The position numbers and the translations under genes are program-made. A stretch of DNA of 64,000 bases, taken from positions 62,001 through 126,000 of the forward strand of contig CAVPHW010000003.1 of the NCBI GenBank assembly GCA_963704835.1, given 5' to 3'. This document shows positions 55,023 to 62,947 of this stretch, piece by piece. The notes under the pieces were generated by a model. The model ran no database searches, had not been told where the DNA came from, and worked only from the letters and a program-made list of their open reading frames with translations. Numbering within the stretch: the first letter of the stretch is position 1; each line of letters begins with the position of its first letter. The DNA is from GCA-2746605 sp963704835. GTDB lineage: Bacteria > Bacteroidota > Ignavibacteria > Ignavibacteriales > Melioribacteraceae.

Positions 55023-55958
55023 TTATCTGCTCTCGTAAATTTCATTTAATATTTTTTTTGCTCCAGCTTTAATTAAGTCAGCGGCCAATTTAATTCCAAG
55101 AGCTTCTGGATTTTTTTTACTGCCACGCAATGTTTTTCTAAGTGTAATGTCTCCATCAATCGAAGCAACCAATCCCGTTAAGTAAAGTCCATTTGCTTTA
55201 AGCTCTGCAAAGGCACCAATTGGTATTTGACATCCACCCTCTAATTTTTTTAGCAAGGCTCGTTCGGCAGTTACAGCTGCAAAAGTATTTTCATCGTTAA
55301 TTGATTTTATTACCTCTTCGGCAAATTTATTCGTACTCTTAATTTCAATTCCCAATGCACCTTGTCCAACGGCAGGAAGCATAATTTCTTTATCGATAAT
55401 TGAAGATATATGTTTGTTTAGTTTTAACCTCTCAACTCCTGCTCTTGCCAAAATAATTGCATCCCAATCAGATGCTAAAAATTTCTCTATTCTTGTAGGC
55501 ACATTGCCTCTCAATTCAACAATATTCAAATCTGGTCTTATGTGTTTTAATTGAGCACGTCTTCTCAAAGAACCGGTTGCAACGGTTGCCCCAACTTTTA
55601 AGTCATCAATAGTTGTTCCTTTTCTTCTTGCAATTAAAACGTCCTCAACCGGATGTCTTTTTGTTACACATGCTAGTTTTAGCTCTTTAGGGATTTCGGT
55701 TTGTAAATCCTTCAAACTGTGGACCGCAATATCAATCTCATCATTTAGTAATTTCACTTCAAGTTCTTTAGTGAATAAACCTTTATCACCAATTTTGGAA
55801 AGGGCAACATCAAGAATTTTATCTCCCTTTGTTTTTATCAGCTTGATTTCAACTGATAGTCCATTATTGTTTTTCTCCAATTCATGTTTTACAAAATGGG
55901 CTTGCCATAAAGCAAGATCACTTCCTCTTGAACCAATTACTAATTTATTTTTTTTCAA
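55023..55958 (-). CDS. hemC: Hydroxymethylbilane synthase (porphobilinogen deaminase)
   Basis: A 311-residue enzyme: VIGSRGSDLALWQAHFV, TKGDKILDVALSKIGDKGLF, the catalytic block VHSLKDLQTEIP, RRRAQLKHIRPDLNIVELRG and the cofactor cysteine in LEGGCQIPIGAFAEL, to which dipyrromethane binds. It joins four porphobilinogens. The start is TTG 55958 with TAAGG upstream, 8 nt after hemA. Confidence 0.97.
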   Translation of the reverse strand: MKKNKLVIGSRGSDLALWQAHFVKHELEKNNNGLSVEIKLIKTKGDKILDVALSKIGDKGLFTKELEVKLLNDEIDIAVHSLKDLQTEIPKELKLACVTKRHPVEDVLIARRKGTTIDDLKVGATVATGSLRRRAQLKHIRPDLNIVELRGNVPTRIEKFLASDWDAIILARAGVERLKLNKHISSIIDKEIMLPAVGQGALGIEIKSTNKFAEEVIKSINDENTFAAVTAERALLKKLEGGCQIPIGAFAELKANGLYLTGLVASIDGDITLRKTLRGSKKNPEALGIKLAADLIKAGAKKILNEIYESR

Positions 55959-55966
55959 AATATACC

Positions 55967-57256
55967 TTAATCGTTTTTATTACCATTGGTTGGAAAATTG
56001 TCTAAATCAAATAAGTGTTTTAGAATGCTGGTGTATTGATTTGCAATTTCTGTATTATCGCCTCTTTCTGCTAATTCTCTAAGTTTTACAGTTGGGTTAT
56101 GTAGAATTCTTCCAATTAGACGCTTACCCATGTCTTCCATCTTTATAAAATCTTCATCAGAAATTTTATTTCTAATTTTATTTAGTTCGTCAAGTTCAAT
56201 GGATTCGAAAAAAGATCTTAATGATTTTATTGTTGGAACCACTCCAAGAGTATTATACCAGCTATAAAAATTATTGACTTCTTCTTCAATTATATTTTCA
56301 ACAAGAGGAATTTCTTGTTTTCTTTGTTTTAAATTTTGATCAACAATAATATTCAGCGAATCAATATCATTATAAAAAACGTTATCAATATTTTTAACAG
56401 AAGGATCAATATCGCGCGGAATTGCGATATCCATAATAAATATAGGAGTTCCTTTTCTTTTTGATATTGCTTTTTTTATATCATCATAAGTGACAATAAA
56501 ATCTTTTGCACTTGTAGCGCTGATTATTATATCGAATTTGTATAATTGATCTTTAAATTCATCAAAATTTATTGCATTGCCAGAAATTTTTTTTGCAAGT
56601 TGTGAAGCCTTTTCGGAAGTTCGGTTTGTAATTGTAATTTTACCAATATTTCGGCTATTTAAATGAATAGCGGCCAGCTCACTCGTTTCGCCGGCTCCAA
56701 TTATTAAAGCTTCTTTTTTACTTAAATTTGAAAATATTTTTTCAATTACTTGAATAGCTGCATAACTAACTGTTACAGCACCCTGAGCAATTTGAGTTTC
56801 GTTAATTGATCTTTTACCAACTCTAGCAGCAAAATCAAAGATTTTTCTTGTGGTAGTATCTGAAAAATCTGCATCTACTGAAGCACGAAAAGCCTCTTTG
56901 CATTGACTTAAGATTTGGCTATCCCCAATAATTAACGAATCTATTCCGGATGCAACTCCCGCTAAATGTTTAAGTGCTTGTTCTTTTTCATATGTCTCAA
57001 TTATGTCTTTTGTTAAGCCATCAAATTTTTTAAACTTTATCAAAGACTCAAATAATGAATTACATTTAATTTTATTATTTAGCGGTATGCCAAAAATCTC
57101 AGTTCTGTTGCATGTTGAAAGAACGAAGCCTTCACGCAAAACATCGGATTTGAGCTTTGATATAAGCTCGAATTGATCTTCCTTGCTAAGATAAACTGCC
57201 TCCCTAATTTCAATAGGTGACGTTCTATGATTTATGGATATTCCAATTAGATTCAT
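55967..57256 (-). CDS. hemA: Glutamyl-tRNA reductase
   Basis: A 429-residue enzyme. The N-terminal NLIGISINHRTSPIEIREAV and VLSTCNRTEIFG contain the catalytic cysteine; GVASGIDSLIIGDSQILSQC, the NADPH domain ALIIGAGETSELAAIHLNSR and the dimerisation helices follow. It makes glutamate-1-semialdehyde from glutamyl-tRNA, the committed step of the C5 route completed by HemL. It lies 24 nt after the HemX-like gene and 8 nt before hemC. Confidence 0.97.
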   Translation of the reverse strand: MNLIGISINHRTSPIEIREAVYLSKEDQFELISKLKSDVLREGFVLSTCNRTEIFGIPLNNKIKCNSLFESLIKFKKFDGLTKDIIETYEKEQALKHLAGVASGIDSLIIGDSQILSQCKEAFRASVDADFSDTTTRKIFDFAARVGKRSINETQIAQGAVTVSYAAIQVIEKIFSNLSKKEALIIGAGETSELAAIHLNSRNIGKITITNRTSEKASQLAKKISGNAINFDEFKDQLYKFDIIISATSAKDFIVTYDDIKKAISKRKGTPIFIMDIAIPRDIDPSVKNIDNVFYNDIDSLNIIVDQNLKQRKQEIPLVENIIEEEVNNFYSWYNTLGVVPTIKSLRSFFESIELDELNKIRNKISDEDFIKMEDMGKRLIGRILHNPTVKLRELAERGDNTEIANQYTSILKHLFDLDNFPTNGNKND

Positions 57257-57280
57257 AAAAACTTAAAAATGTTTTAAATC

Positions 57281-58105
57281 TTAATAAAATGAATGAAAAC
57301 TTTCGGCAATAAAGTTGGAGACTAATAACGATAATAGAGCAATAATGAATCCAACAATAGAAAAAATGATAACCTTTTTGCCGTAAATTTTAGCAAATAA
57401 TTTAGCAAGAATTCCTATTCCAAAAACAAGCCAAACTATACTTACTGAAATTAATTTAGGGTCTGCATAACTGATGTCTGGAAATGCGATGGGGAGCCAA
57501 ATAAAGCCGATTAACATGGAAATTGTTAAGAGGATAAAACCTATAAGAACTGAATAAAAATTTAATTTCTCAAGAATTTCTAAACTAGGTAGGCGTTTAA
57601 AAATCAGCCCGTATTTATTAATTTTTATATCCTTATATAGCAGAAAAAACAATCCCCCATGTACTGCTGCAATTGTGAACCCCGAATAACCCAAAAGAGC
57701 ACTCATTACATGAATGCCTAGTAATCTATTTCTCAAAACCTCTTTAACTTCAACTAAATCTTGTATAAAAATTGAAGAGATTAATTGAAAAATAAGTGAA
57801 AATAAAATGATGAATACACCCGTTCCTCTAATGTCAGTCAATAACTCCAAGATAAAATATGCAAAACCCAAAGAGAAAGCTAAAACGGTAAAAATTTCAA
57901 ATTTGTTCGTTATTGGCGGATGATTGAACTCGAGTGTTCTAAATATTAAATAGATTATGTGGAGAAACAAAGTAACAAAAAGAAAAATTCTTTTTGCATC
58001 ATGAAGCTTACTATCATCTTTCAGAAAATCGTAAAGGTAAATAGTTAGTGTACACAAATAAAAAAAGGGCAAAAGAATATTTATTAAATGAATCGTATCA
58101 ATCAT
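57281..58105 (-). CDS. HemX/CcsA-like membrane protein
   Basis: A 274-residue integral membrane protein with eight hydrophobic segments, in the CcsA/CcmC/HemX superfamily (LLGIHVMSALLGYSGFTIAA, AAVHGGLFFLLYKD). The tryptophan-rich WWD motif of true CcsA is missing, which, with the position directly before hemA, favours a HemX-type role: HemX in Bacillus affects the level of glutamyl-tRNA reductase. It heads the hem operon. The region upstream (58106-58202) carries a 16-bp palindrome and no other gene. Confidence 0.8.
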   Translation of the reverse strand: MIDTIHLINILLPFFYLCTLTIYLYDFLKDDSKLHDAKRIFLFVTLFLHIIYLIFRTLEFNHPPITNKFEIFTVLAFSLGFAYFILELLTDIRGTGVFIILFSLIFQLISSIFIQDLVEVKEVLRNRLLGIHVMSALLGYSGFTIAAVHGGLFFLLYKDIKINKYGLIFKRLPSLEILEKLNFYSVLIGFILLTISMLIGFIWLPIAFPDISYADPKLISVSIVWLVFGIGILAKLFAKIYGKKVIIFSIVGFIIALLSLLVSNFIAESFHSFY

Positions 58106-58126
58106 TACTGAGTAATTTCTATGTTA

Positions 58127-58142
58127 ATTATTGATCAATAAT
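58127..58142. promoter_or_regulatory. 16-bp palindrome before the hem operon
   Basis: ATTATTGATCAATAAT is perfectly symmetrical and lies about 22 nt upstream of the first hem-operon start (58105). It could be an operator. It is not a CRP/FNR box, because the half-sites are not separated by four bases. Confidence 0.35.
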
Positions 58143-58202
58143 CTATGAGTGAAAATTAGTTAATTCTAATGATTTTTGTTTATAAAATAATCTAAAAAGT
58201 GC

Positions 58203-58228
58203 AAAAAAAAGGTATCCAAATGGATACC
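58203..58228 (-). terminator. Rho-independent terminator of the porin-cytochrome operon
   Basis: The minus strand reads GGTATCCA-TT-TGGATACC, an 8-bp perfect stem, followed by T8. It separates the porin-cytochrome operon from the hem operon. Confidence 0.95.
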
Positions 58229-58255
58229 CTTATAGCAAATCTACAATTTTTAACT

Positions 58256-59095
58256 TTAATTCAAAGTTTTTTGCCCATCGATGTGTGTGAATTTGTTTAA
58301 AGTTCCATCTTCATTAAAAGCTTTAGCGTGGCAATTTTTACAAGCAGCTTTGTCAAAATTTCCAAAATGACCAACAGGTGTTGGAGAAGTTATTACTCCT
58401 TCACTGTTTATTCTTCCATGACATGTTCCGCATGCAGCCTGAGTGCCATCAACAATATTCCAAACAGGGTTATAATTGTTGCCTTTAATTGCTCCAAACT
58501 CGAAATTACCATGGCAGTATGTATTAGAACAACTTAAATTAGAATTATAAGTTGGAGCTGTTAATCCGCTAGAGGCAATACTTCCAAAATTCATTTCTGC
58601 TGGTAAACCGTTGATGTGAGATTTTACAAAATCTCCAGCTCCCGTATTTCCTGGATGGCATTCGAAGCAAGAAATATCTAAACTGATTGAGTTCTCATAT
58701 ACATGTGCAGTATGAGCTCCAACTCCTTTAGCAGAAGTTGCGTAATTATTATTGATATCATTAGGAGGAGCAATTTTTGTTTCATCAGCAAAAACTCCAT
58801 GACAAGTATTACATGCTTCTGGACCAGAACTACTGGTGTGGCAGTCCAAACAACTTACGCTTGCTGTTCCTCCTGTATAGTCTGATGCATGGCATTTTTG
58901 ACAATTTTCAAGATCCCAATTATCTGCTTGAATCTTAAAACTATGAAAATCGCTGGAACCGAGTTTTGCAAAACCATCAGGATGAACTCCTTCCAGAGCA
59001 GGTGTAATAACTATATCTTCTTTTACTTCGCTACAATTTATTAGAACAAAAGAAGTAGCAATTATAAATAATAAGTATAAATTTTTAATTTTCAT
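58256..59095 (-). CDS. Multihaem lipoprotein cytochrome c with a CX4CH motif
   Basis: A 279-residue lipoprotein (FVLINC). Haem motifs: CQKCH, CLDCH, CNTCH, CFECH, then C-SNTY-CH (CX4CH), CGTCH and CKNCH: six standard sites and one CX4CH. The CX4CH site just before a CXXCH site is a pattern of Geobacter outer-membrane cytochromes. It is the last gene of the porin-cytochrome operon, 30 nt after the 14-haem gene, and probably sits on the outer face or as the terminal electron carrier of the conduit. Confidence 0.92.
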   Translation of the reverse strand: MKIKNLYLLFIIATSFVLINCSEVKEDIVITPALEGVHPDGFAKLGSSDFHSFKIQADNWDLENCQKCHASDYTGGTASVSCLDCHTSSSGPEACNTCHGVFADETKIAPPNDINNNYATSAKGVGAHTAHVYENSISLDISCFECHPGNTGAGDFVKSHINGLPAEMNFGSIASSGLTAPTYNSNLSCSNTYCHGNFEFGAIKGNNYNPVWNIVDGTQAACGTCHGRINSEGVITSPTPVGHFGNFDKAACKNCHAKAFNEDGTLNKFTHIDGQKTLN

Positions 59096-59125
59096 TTTCT
59101 TACCAATAGTTTGATTAGTTTATTC

Positions 59126-60301
59126 TTAATTTGCTCCATGACAATAACCGCAAAATCCAACGCCTGCAATATTTGAAGTGGAATGACAATCATAACAAAT
59201 TGATGCACCATTTGAGTGCCAGTCACCATTAGAACTCTTCATAAATCCATCAGCATGTGTTTTGGGATTTGTTCCTTTAACACCATCAGGATCAGAATGG
59301 CATAATATACAATTTGCATCAGCTCCCTGAACATCATGACAGGAAGCACAGCTTTCAATATCTCTCTTAGCTAGAATTGCATGTTCGGAACCAGGTGTTA
59401 ATCCGGTTACAAAATTTGGAAAAGTATGAGAAAGTGGAACTATTCCGCCCATTGCAAAATCACCATTTTCTGAACTATGGCATTCAGCACAGAAAGTCTC
59501 AGTCTGATGGCAGCTCTGACAGCTATTTGTTTTTCCTTTTGCATCAATTCCGTGTGAAAAGCGGAAATTAAGATCATGCACTCTAGTAATTACTTGCTGT
59601 TTTGTCCCCTCAACATAATTGTGCGGGGAGTAAGGTGTATAAAAATCATTACTTAAATTTGCTTCATCAATTCCTATTGTCGCAACATGGCAATCGGCAC
59701 AGAAGGTTTCTTCATTGTGGCACATCTGGCAATTATCATTATTAAATTTATGATTTTTAAAGAACCCAACTTCATTATGACTTTCTGGAGTTAAATTAAC
59801 TGTTGAGATATGACATTGTTCGCAATTATTTGTTGCAACAGACTTATCATTATGACAGGTATAGCATTTTTCCATTGAGGGAAAGGAATTTGCACTTTCA
59901 AAACTATAATCAACATCCTTAATACCAGCATGACAATAAGTACATTGCAGTTTTTGGTCTGCAATATGTAATTCATGATTAAACAGTATTTGAGAAGTTC
60001 TTGGAACTAAAACTTCAAAAACATCCTCATAATGGCATTTTGAGCAATTATCACTATCTTCAACGTCATGGCAAGCTGCACATTCTGCTTTTGCAGGAAG
60101 TAAACTCATCCCCAAACTTTTGCTTTCAGTAACCTTTACATGGCAGTCTGCACATTCTGCTGCACCATCGTGTAAACTATGAGAAAATTTGATTATTGAT
60201 TTGTTTCCATTCTTTAATGAATCATCTGATCCAAAATTAGTGAAACCAAGGTAGAGGATTGAGATCAACCCGATTGCGGCATAAGCGTATTTTAATTTCA
60301 T
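59126..60301 (-). CDS. Fourteen-haem periplasmic cytochrome c
   Basis: Start at ATG 60301 (MKLKYAYAAIGLISILYLGF), overlapping the porin stop as ATGA; the longer frame from 60328 adds nine residues inside the porin gene. 391 residues with fourteen CXXCH motifs (CADCH, CAACH, CSKCH, CTYCH, CYTCH, CEQCH, CQMCH, CADCH, CQSCH, CAECH, CASCH, CILCH, CYDCH, CGYCH). One haem per about 28 residues is very dense and implies a linear haem wire. By position it is the MtrA/OmaB-like member that inserts into the adjacent porin. Soluble or signal-anchored in the periplasm. Confidence 0.93.
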   Translation of the reverse strand: MKLKYAYAAIGLISILYLGFTNFGSDDSLKNGNKSIIKFSHSLHDGAAECADCHVKVTESKSLGMSLLPAKAECAACHDVEDSDNCSKCHYEDVFEVLVPRTSQILFNHELHIADQKLQCTYCHAGIKDVDYSFESANSFPSMEKCYTCHNDKSVATNNCEQCHISTVNLTPESHNEVGFFKNHKFNNDNCQMCHNEETFCADCHVATIGIDEANLSNDFYTPYSPHNYVEGTKQQVITRVHDLNFRFSHGIDAKGKTNSCQSCHQTETFCAECHSSENGDFAMGGIVPLSHTFPNFVTGLTPGSEHAILAKRDIESCASCHDVQGADANCILCHSDPDGVKGTNPKTHADGFMKSSNGDWHSNGASICYDCHSTSNIAGVGFCGYCHGAN

Positions 60302-61578
60302 AGTATGTCTAAATTTGAATTGAACCAATAGTTAATTTTAAAAAACAATCTAAGATCATTTTTGTAAATCTTGTTATCTGAAAACTGTCCTTGTAAATCG
60401 AAAGATAAAGTTTTAATTGGTCTAACATTTACTCCAGCAAGAGCAGATATTATATCATTAGCTTCATTTTCTTCAGAGAGTTTGTAATTTGTATATGCCA
60501 AGCCAACTGAAGGAGTAATAAAACCTTCCATAAAAGTTCTAGATGTGTAAACGGAAGCAGATAAAAGTTCGCCGGCATAACCGAATGTTTTTCTTAAGTT
60601 AAAACTTCCATAATTAGAGTTTAGTCCCAAAGATAATCTCTGTGAATTATCATCTTCATAAACTACATTTCCAAATTTTCCATAAACGGTAAAATCATTA
60701 TCAATTTTATAATCAATTCCACCCTCAATTTCGTGAGTATTTGCAAAGTTAAAAACAGCAAAAATTGAATTATATCGAATTTGCGGTGCTCTGTAATTAT
60801 AATAAACATTAAAGCCAATATTTTTCACTTCATCGTATCGCCCGCTAAACTCAACCTTTGATACTTCCTCAAAGTTAAAATCATAATTTACATTTGTGTT
60901 AATGTCCATAAATCCAAAGTAAGATACATTAGCAGAACCATATCGGAATTGGTTTGATTTATTTTCAATCAAAACTGTTATGGGATTAAGATTTACATCC
61001 AGCCTCTGGGATTCATAAGACATTGGTTTATAGTTTTTATCCACATACCCTAAGGAGATTTTTGTGTTCGCTAAGCCATTATAAGCAACTTCACCACCAA
61101 AAATATTGTTGCTTTTAATATCATCTGTAAACTTAAGCTCTTGGTAAGCTGGAACGTTTCCGCCAAAATAACCTTTTACAGAAAAGTCATCCAATTTTAA
61201 GTTTAGGTTTGCTCCATCAAATAATCCACTAGCAACTCTATTAAAAATTGGTTGTCTACCTAATTTAATTGTTGCTACATCAAATAAGTTGCGAGCCTCA
61301 AAGTACAGATTATAAAATCTTAGTCGGGGATCACTTATTAATTGATTGCTGAAATTTGTCTCAAAATTTAATCTTGTCTTTAATGAGTAATTTCCTTCGT
61401 TGATATTTAAGACTAAAGATTCATAACCTCTCAGAAACATTTCAGAATCATTTAAGGATTGTGCTCTTTCAAAAGCATATACTGAAGAAGTTATCCGCCC
61501 ATTTACATTTTGTGCAAACAAACCTTCCGCAGAAATAATGAATGAAAAAGCTAGAAAGAAAAAGTGTTTTAATTTCAT
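60298..61578 (-). CDS. Outer-membrane porin of a porin-cytochrome complex
   Basis: A 426-residue beta-barrel with a signal peptide (FFFLAFSFIISAEGLFAQ) and a full set of amphipathic strands (SLKTRLNFETNFSN, FSVKGYFGGNVPAYQ, VEGGIDYKIDNDFTVYGKFG, KTLSFDLQGQFSDN). The C-terminus (YWFNSNLDIL) lacks the usual terminal Phe. It lies between a four-haem and a fourteen-haem gene; this combination of barrel plus multihaem genes defines porin-cytochrome conduits such as those of Geobacter. Its stop overlaps the next start (ATGA), indicating coupled translation. No calcium or haem motif in the barrel itself. Confidence 0.82.
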   Translation of the reverse strand: MKLKHFFFLAFSFIISAEGLFAQNVNGRITSSVYAFERAQSLNDSEMFLRGYESLVLNINEGNYSLKTRLNFETNFSNQLISDPRLRFYNLYFEARNLFDVATIKLGRQPIFNRVASGLFDGANLNLKLDDFSVKGYFGGNVPAYQELKFTDDIKSNNIFGGEVAYNGLANTKISLGYVDKNYKPMSYESQRLDVNLNPITVLIENKSNQFRYGSANVSYFGFMDINTNVNYDFNFEEVSKVEFSGRYDEVKNIGFNVYYNYRAPQIRYNSIFAVFNFANTHEIEGGIDYKIDNDFTVYGKFGNVVYEDDNSQRLSLGLNSNYGSFNLRKTFGYAGELLSASVYTSRTFMEGFITPSVGLAYTNYKLSEENEANDIISALAGVNVRPIKTLSFDLQGQFSDNKIYKNDLRLFFKINYWFNSNLDIL

Positions 61579-61587
61579 TTATTTCTC

Positions 61588-62151
61588 TTATTCCGTTACT
61601 GGTATGTAATGTTCTATTTTAGACCACATTTTTTCAAAGTCAAATCCCGAAAAAGTTGGGCTATCTGGATTGTGACATGATGAACAAAAATTTTCTGTAT
61701 TTTCAAAAACGTTAATTAGCCCATTTTCTAATGCTAGTTCTCTATTCTTCATTATTTTCAAAGACTTATAGCCAGATCCTTTTCCATGACAAGTCTCACA
61801 TTGTACACCATCCTCAATCTTAAAATCCTTTTCAAGCCTAGATTGATCAACTTCGAACCCACTTGCATGACAGTATAAACATTTATCTACTTCATGAGGA
61901 AGCTTTTCAAAGCCCATATCCTTAGCAATTTTAATAGCATCCTCACTGAGTAAAACATTGTAAGCTTCAGAGTGAATACTCTCTTTCCAGATAGAAAGTT
62001 GCTTTCCTTGTTTTTCTGATTTATGACATTTCCCACAAGCTTCGGCTCCAATATAATTGAACTTTGGCGGATCATCAGCCAACAAAACTATATTAGAGAA
62101 GAAAATTATCAAAAACGATAAAAACAAATAATCATTTGTATTGAATTTCAT
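61588..62151 (-). CDS. Four-haem cytochrome c554-like protein
   Basis: Start at ATG 62151 (MKFNTNDYLFLSFLIIFFSN), 7 nt after GGGGGA; the longer frame to 62235 has no support. 187 residues with four motifs CGKCH, CLYCH, CETCH and CSSCH, and the spacing YIGAEACGKCHKSE, HEVDKCLYCHASG, DGVQCETCHGKGSGY typical of cytochrome c554-like proteins. First gene of the porin-cytochrome operon, 9 nt before the porin. It probably relays electrons in the periplasm to the conduit. Confidence 0.9.
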   Translation of the reverse strand: MKFNTNDYLFLSFLIIFFSNIVLLADDPPKFNYIGAEACGKCHKSEKQGKQLSIWKESIHSEAYNVLLSEDAIKIAKDMGFEKLPHEVDKCLYCHASGFEVDQSRLEKDFKIEDGVQCETCHGKGSGYKSLKIMKNRELALENGLINVFENTENFCSSCHNPDSPTFSGFDFEKMWSKIEHYIPVTE

Positions 62152-62253
62152 AAATCCCCCTTTTCTAAAAGTGGAAAAATCTTGTAAACAAGCTATTTTA
62201 ATCATATAAAGAAAAGAACAGAAGAATACTGCCAAACATCTTACTATAAAAAT

Positions 62254-62270
62254 ATCAATTAAGATGCCAA
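62254..62270 (-). promoter_or_regulatory. Sigma-54 promoter of the porin-cytochrome operon
   Basis: The minus strand reads TTGGCATCTTAATTGAT: full -24 element and TTG of the -12 (GAT for GCW). It shares TTGGCATCTTAATTG with the ten-haem cytochrome promoter at 44693. The predicted start near 62243 gives a 92-nt leader. Confidence 0.7.
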
Positions 62271-62319
62271 GGTCGTTAAAAACAAATCAACGCCTAGCCA
62301 AAAGATAAGAAAAAAGATT

Positions 62320-62844
62320 TTAATTATCCTTAAAAAAAATATTGATTTGATGGGGAAATGGAGGATAAAAATTATTTAAGCTTTTACCGAAGCAGAGAAC
62401 TTTGAATACAACAACTTGCTCTCTTTCAGTATCGGTGACGTATAAATTTCCATTGTCATCTACAAAACAATTGATCGGTTTTTTTAATTGCCCCATTCCT
62501 TTTGGAATAAAATTCTCAAAGGTGGAATTTTTAAGATCTACAATTATTAATCCGCCGAGCATTGTGTCACAGATGTAGATTTTACCCTTATGAATTGCTA
62601 TACCATACGGTTTATTCAATGAACGCACATCTTCTGCACCAATTACAGATGCCATAAAACTTGACTGTTCTCCAGTAATATCTTTAGAATTGCTGAACGA
62701 TGTTAAATATTGTATCCTCGGTTTTTCTGGTGGAGCAGGATAAATTATTAGTTCACTGACTTTAGTTGCTTCTTTGCTCGGTGAACAGGAAATAAACAAT
62801 AATCCAACAAACAATATTTTTAATATCTGAATAGTTTGGTTCAT
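62320..62844 (-). CDS. NHL-repeat lipoprotein, C-terminally truncated
   Basis: Start at ATG 62844 (MNQTIQILKILFVGLLFISC), a lipoprotein signal. The repeats LNKPYGIAIHKGKIYICDTM and LKKPINCFVDDNGNLYVTDT belong to an NHL beta-propeller, but only about two blades are present and the protein ends at 174 residues after VVVFKVLCF; full NHL lipoproteins are roughly twice as long. The rest is missing rather than out of frame. Such lipoproteins often accompany multihaem cytochrome clusters in Geobacter-like organisms. A deletion or misassembly is likely. Confidence 0.7.
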   Translation of the reverse strand: MNQTIQILKILFVGLLFISCSPSKEATKVSELIIYPAPPEKPRIQYLTSFSNSKDITGEQSSFMASVIGAEDVRSLNKPYGIAIHKGKIYICDTMLGGLIIVDLKNSTFENFIPKGMGQLKKPINCFVDDNGNLYVTDTEREQVVVFKVLCFGKSLNNFYPPFPHQINIFFKDN

Positions 62845-62895
62845 TCTAACCAATTCCATCTTTGAAAAGTACTATTAATTACTAAACTACCAATT

Positions 62896-62928
62896 AAAAA
62901 AGAAGGCGATGATTGTCGCCTTCTTTTG
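62896..62928. terminator. Terminator after the kinase-cytochrome gene
   Basis: AAAAGAAGGCGA / TCGCCTTCTTTT (62898-62927), a 12-bp perfect stem with a 6-nt loop, with A and T runs on its two sides. Confidence 0.93.
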
Positions 62929-62947
62929 AAAAAATATGTAGTATTTC

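Noticed and set aside
58127..58142. CRP/FNR box before the hem operon
   Set aside because: The half-sites TTGAT and ATCAA overlap instead of being four bases apart, so the family spacing is not met.
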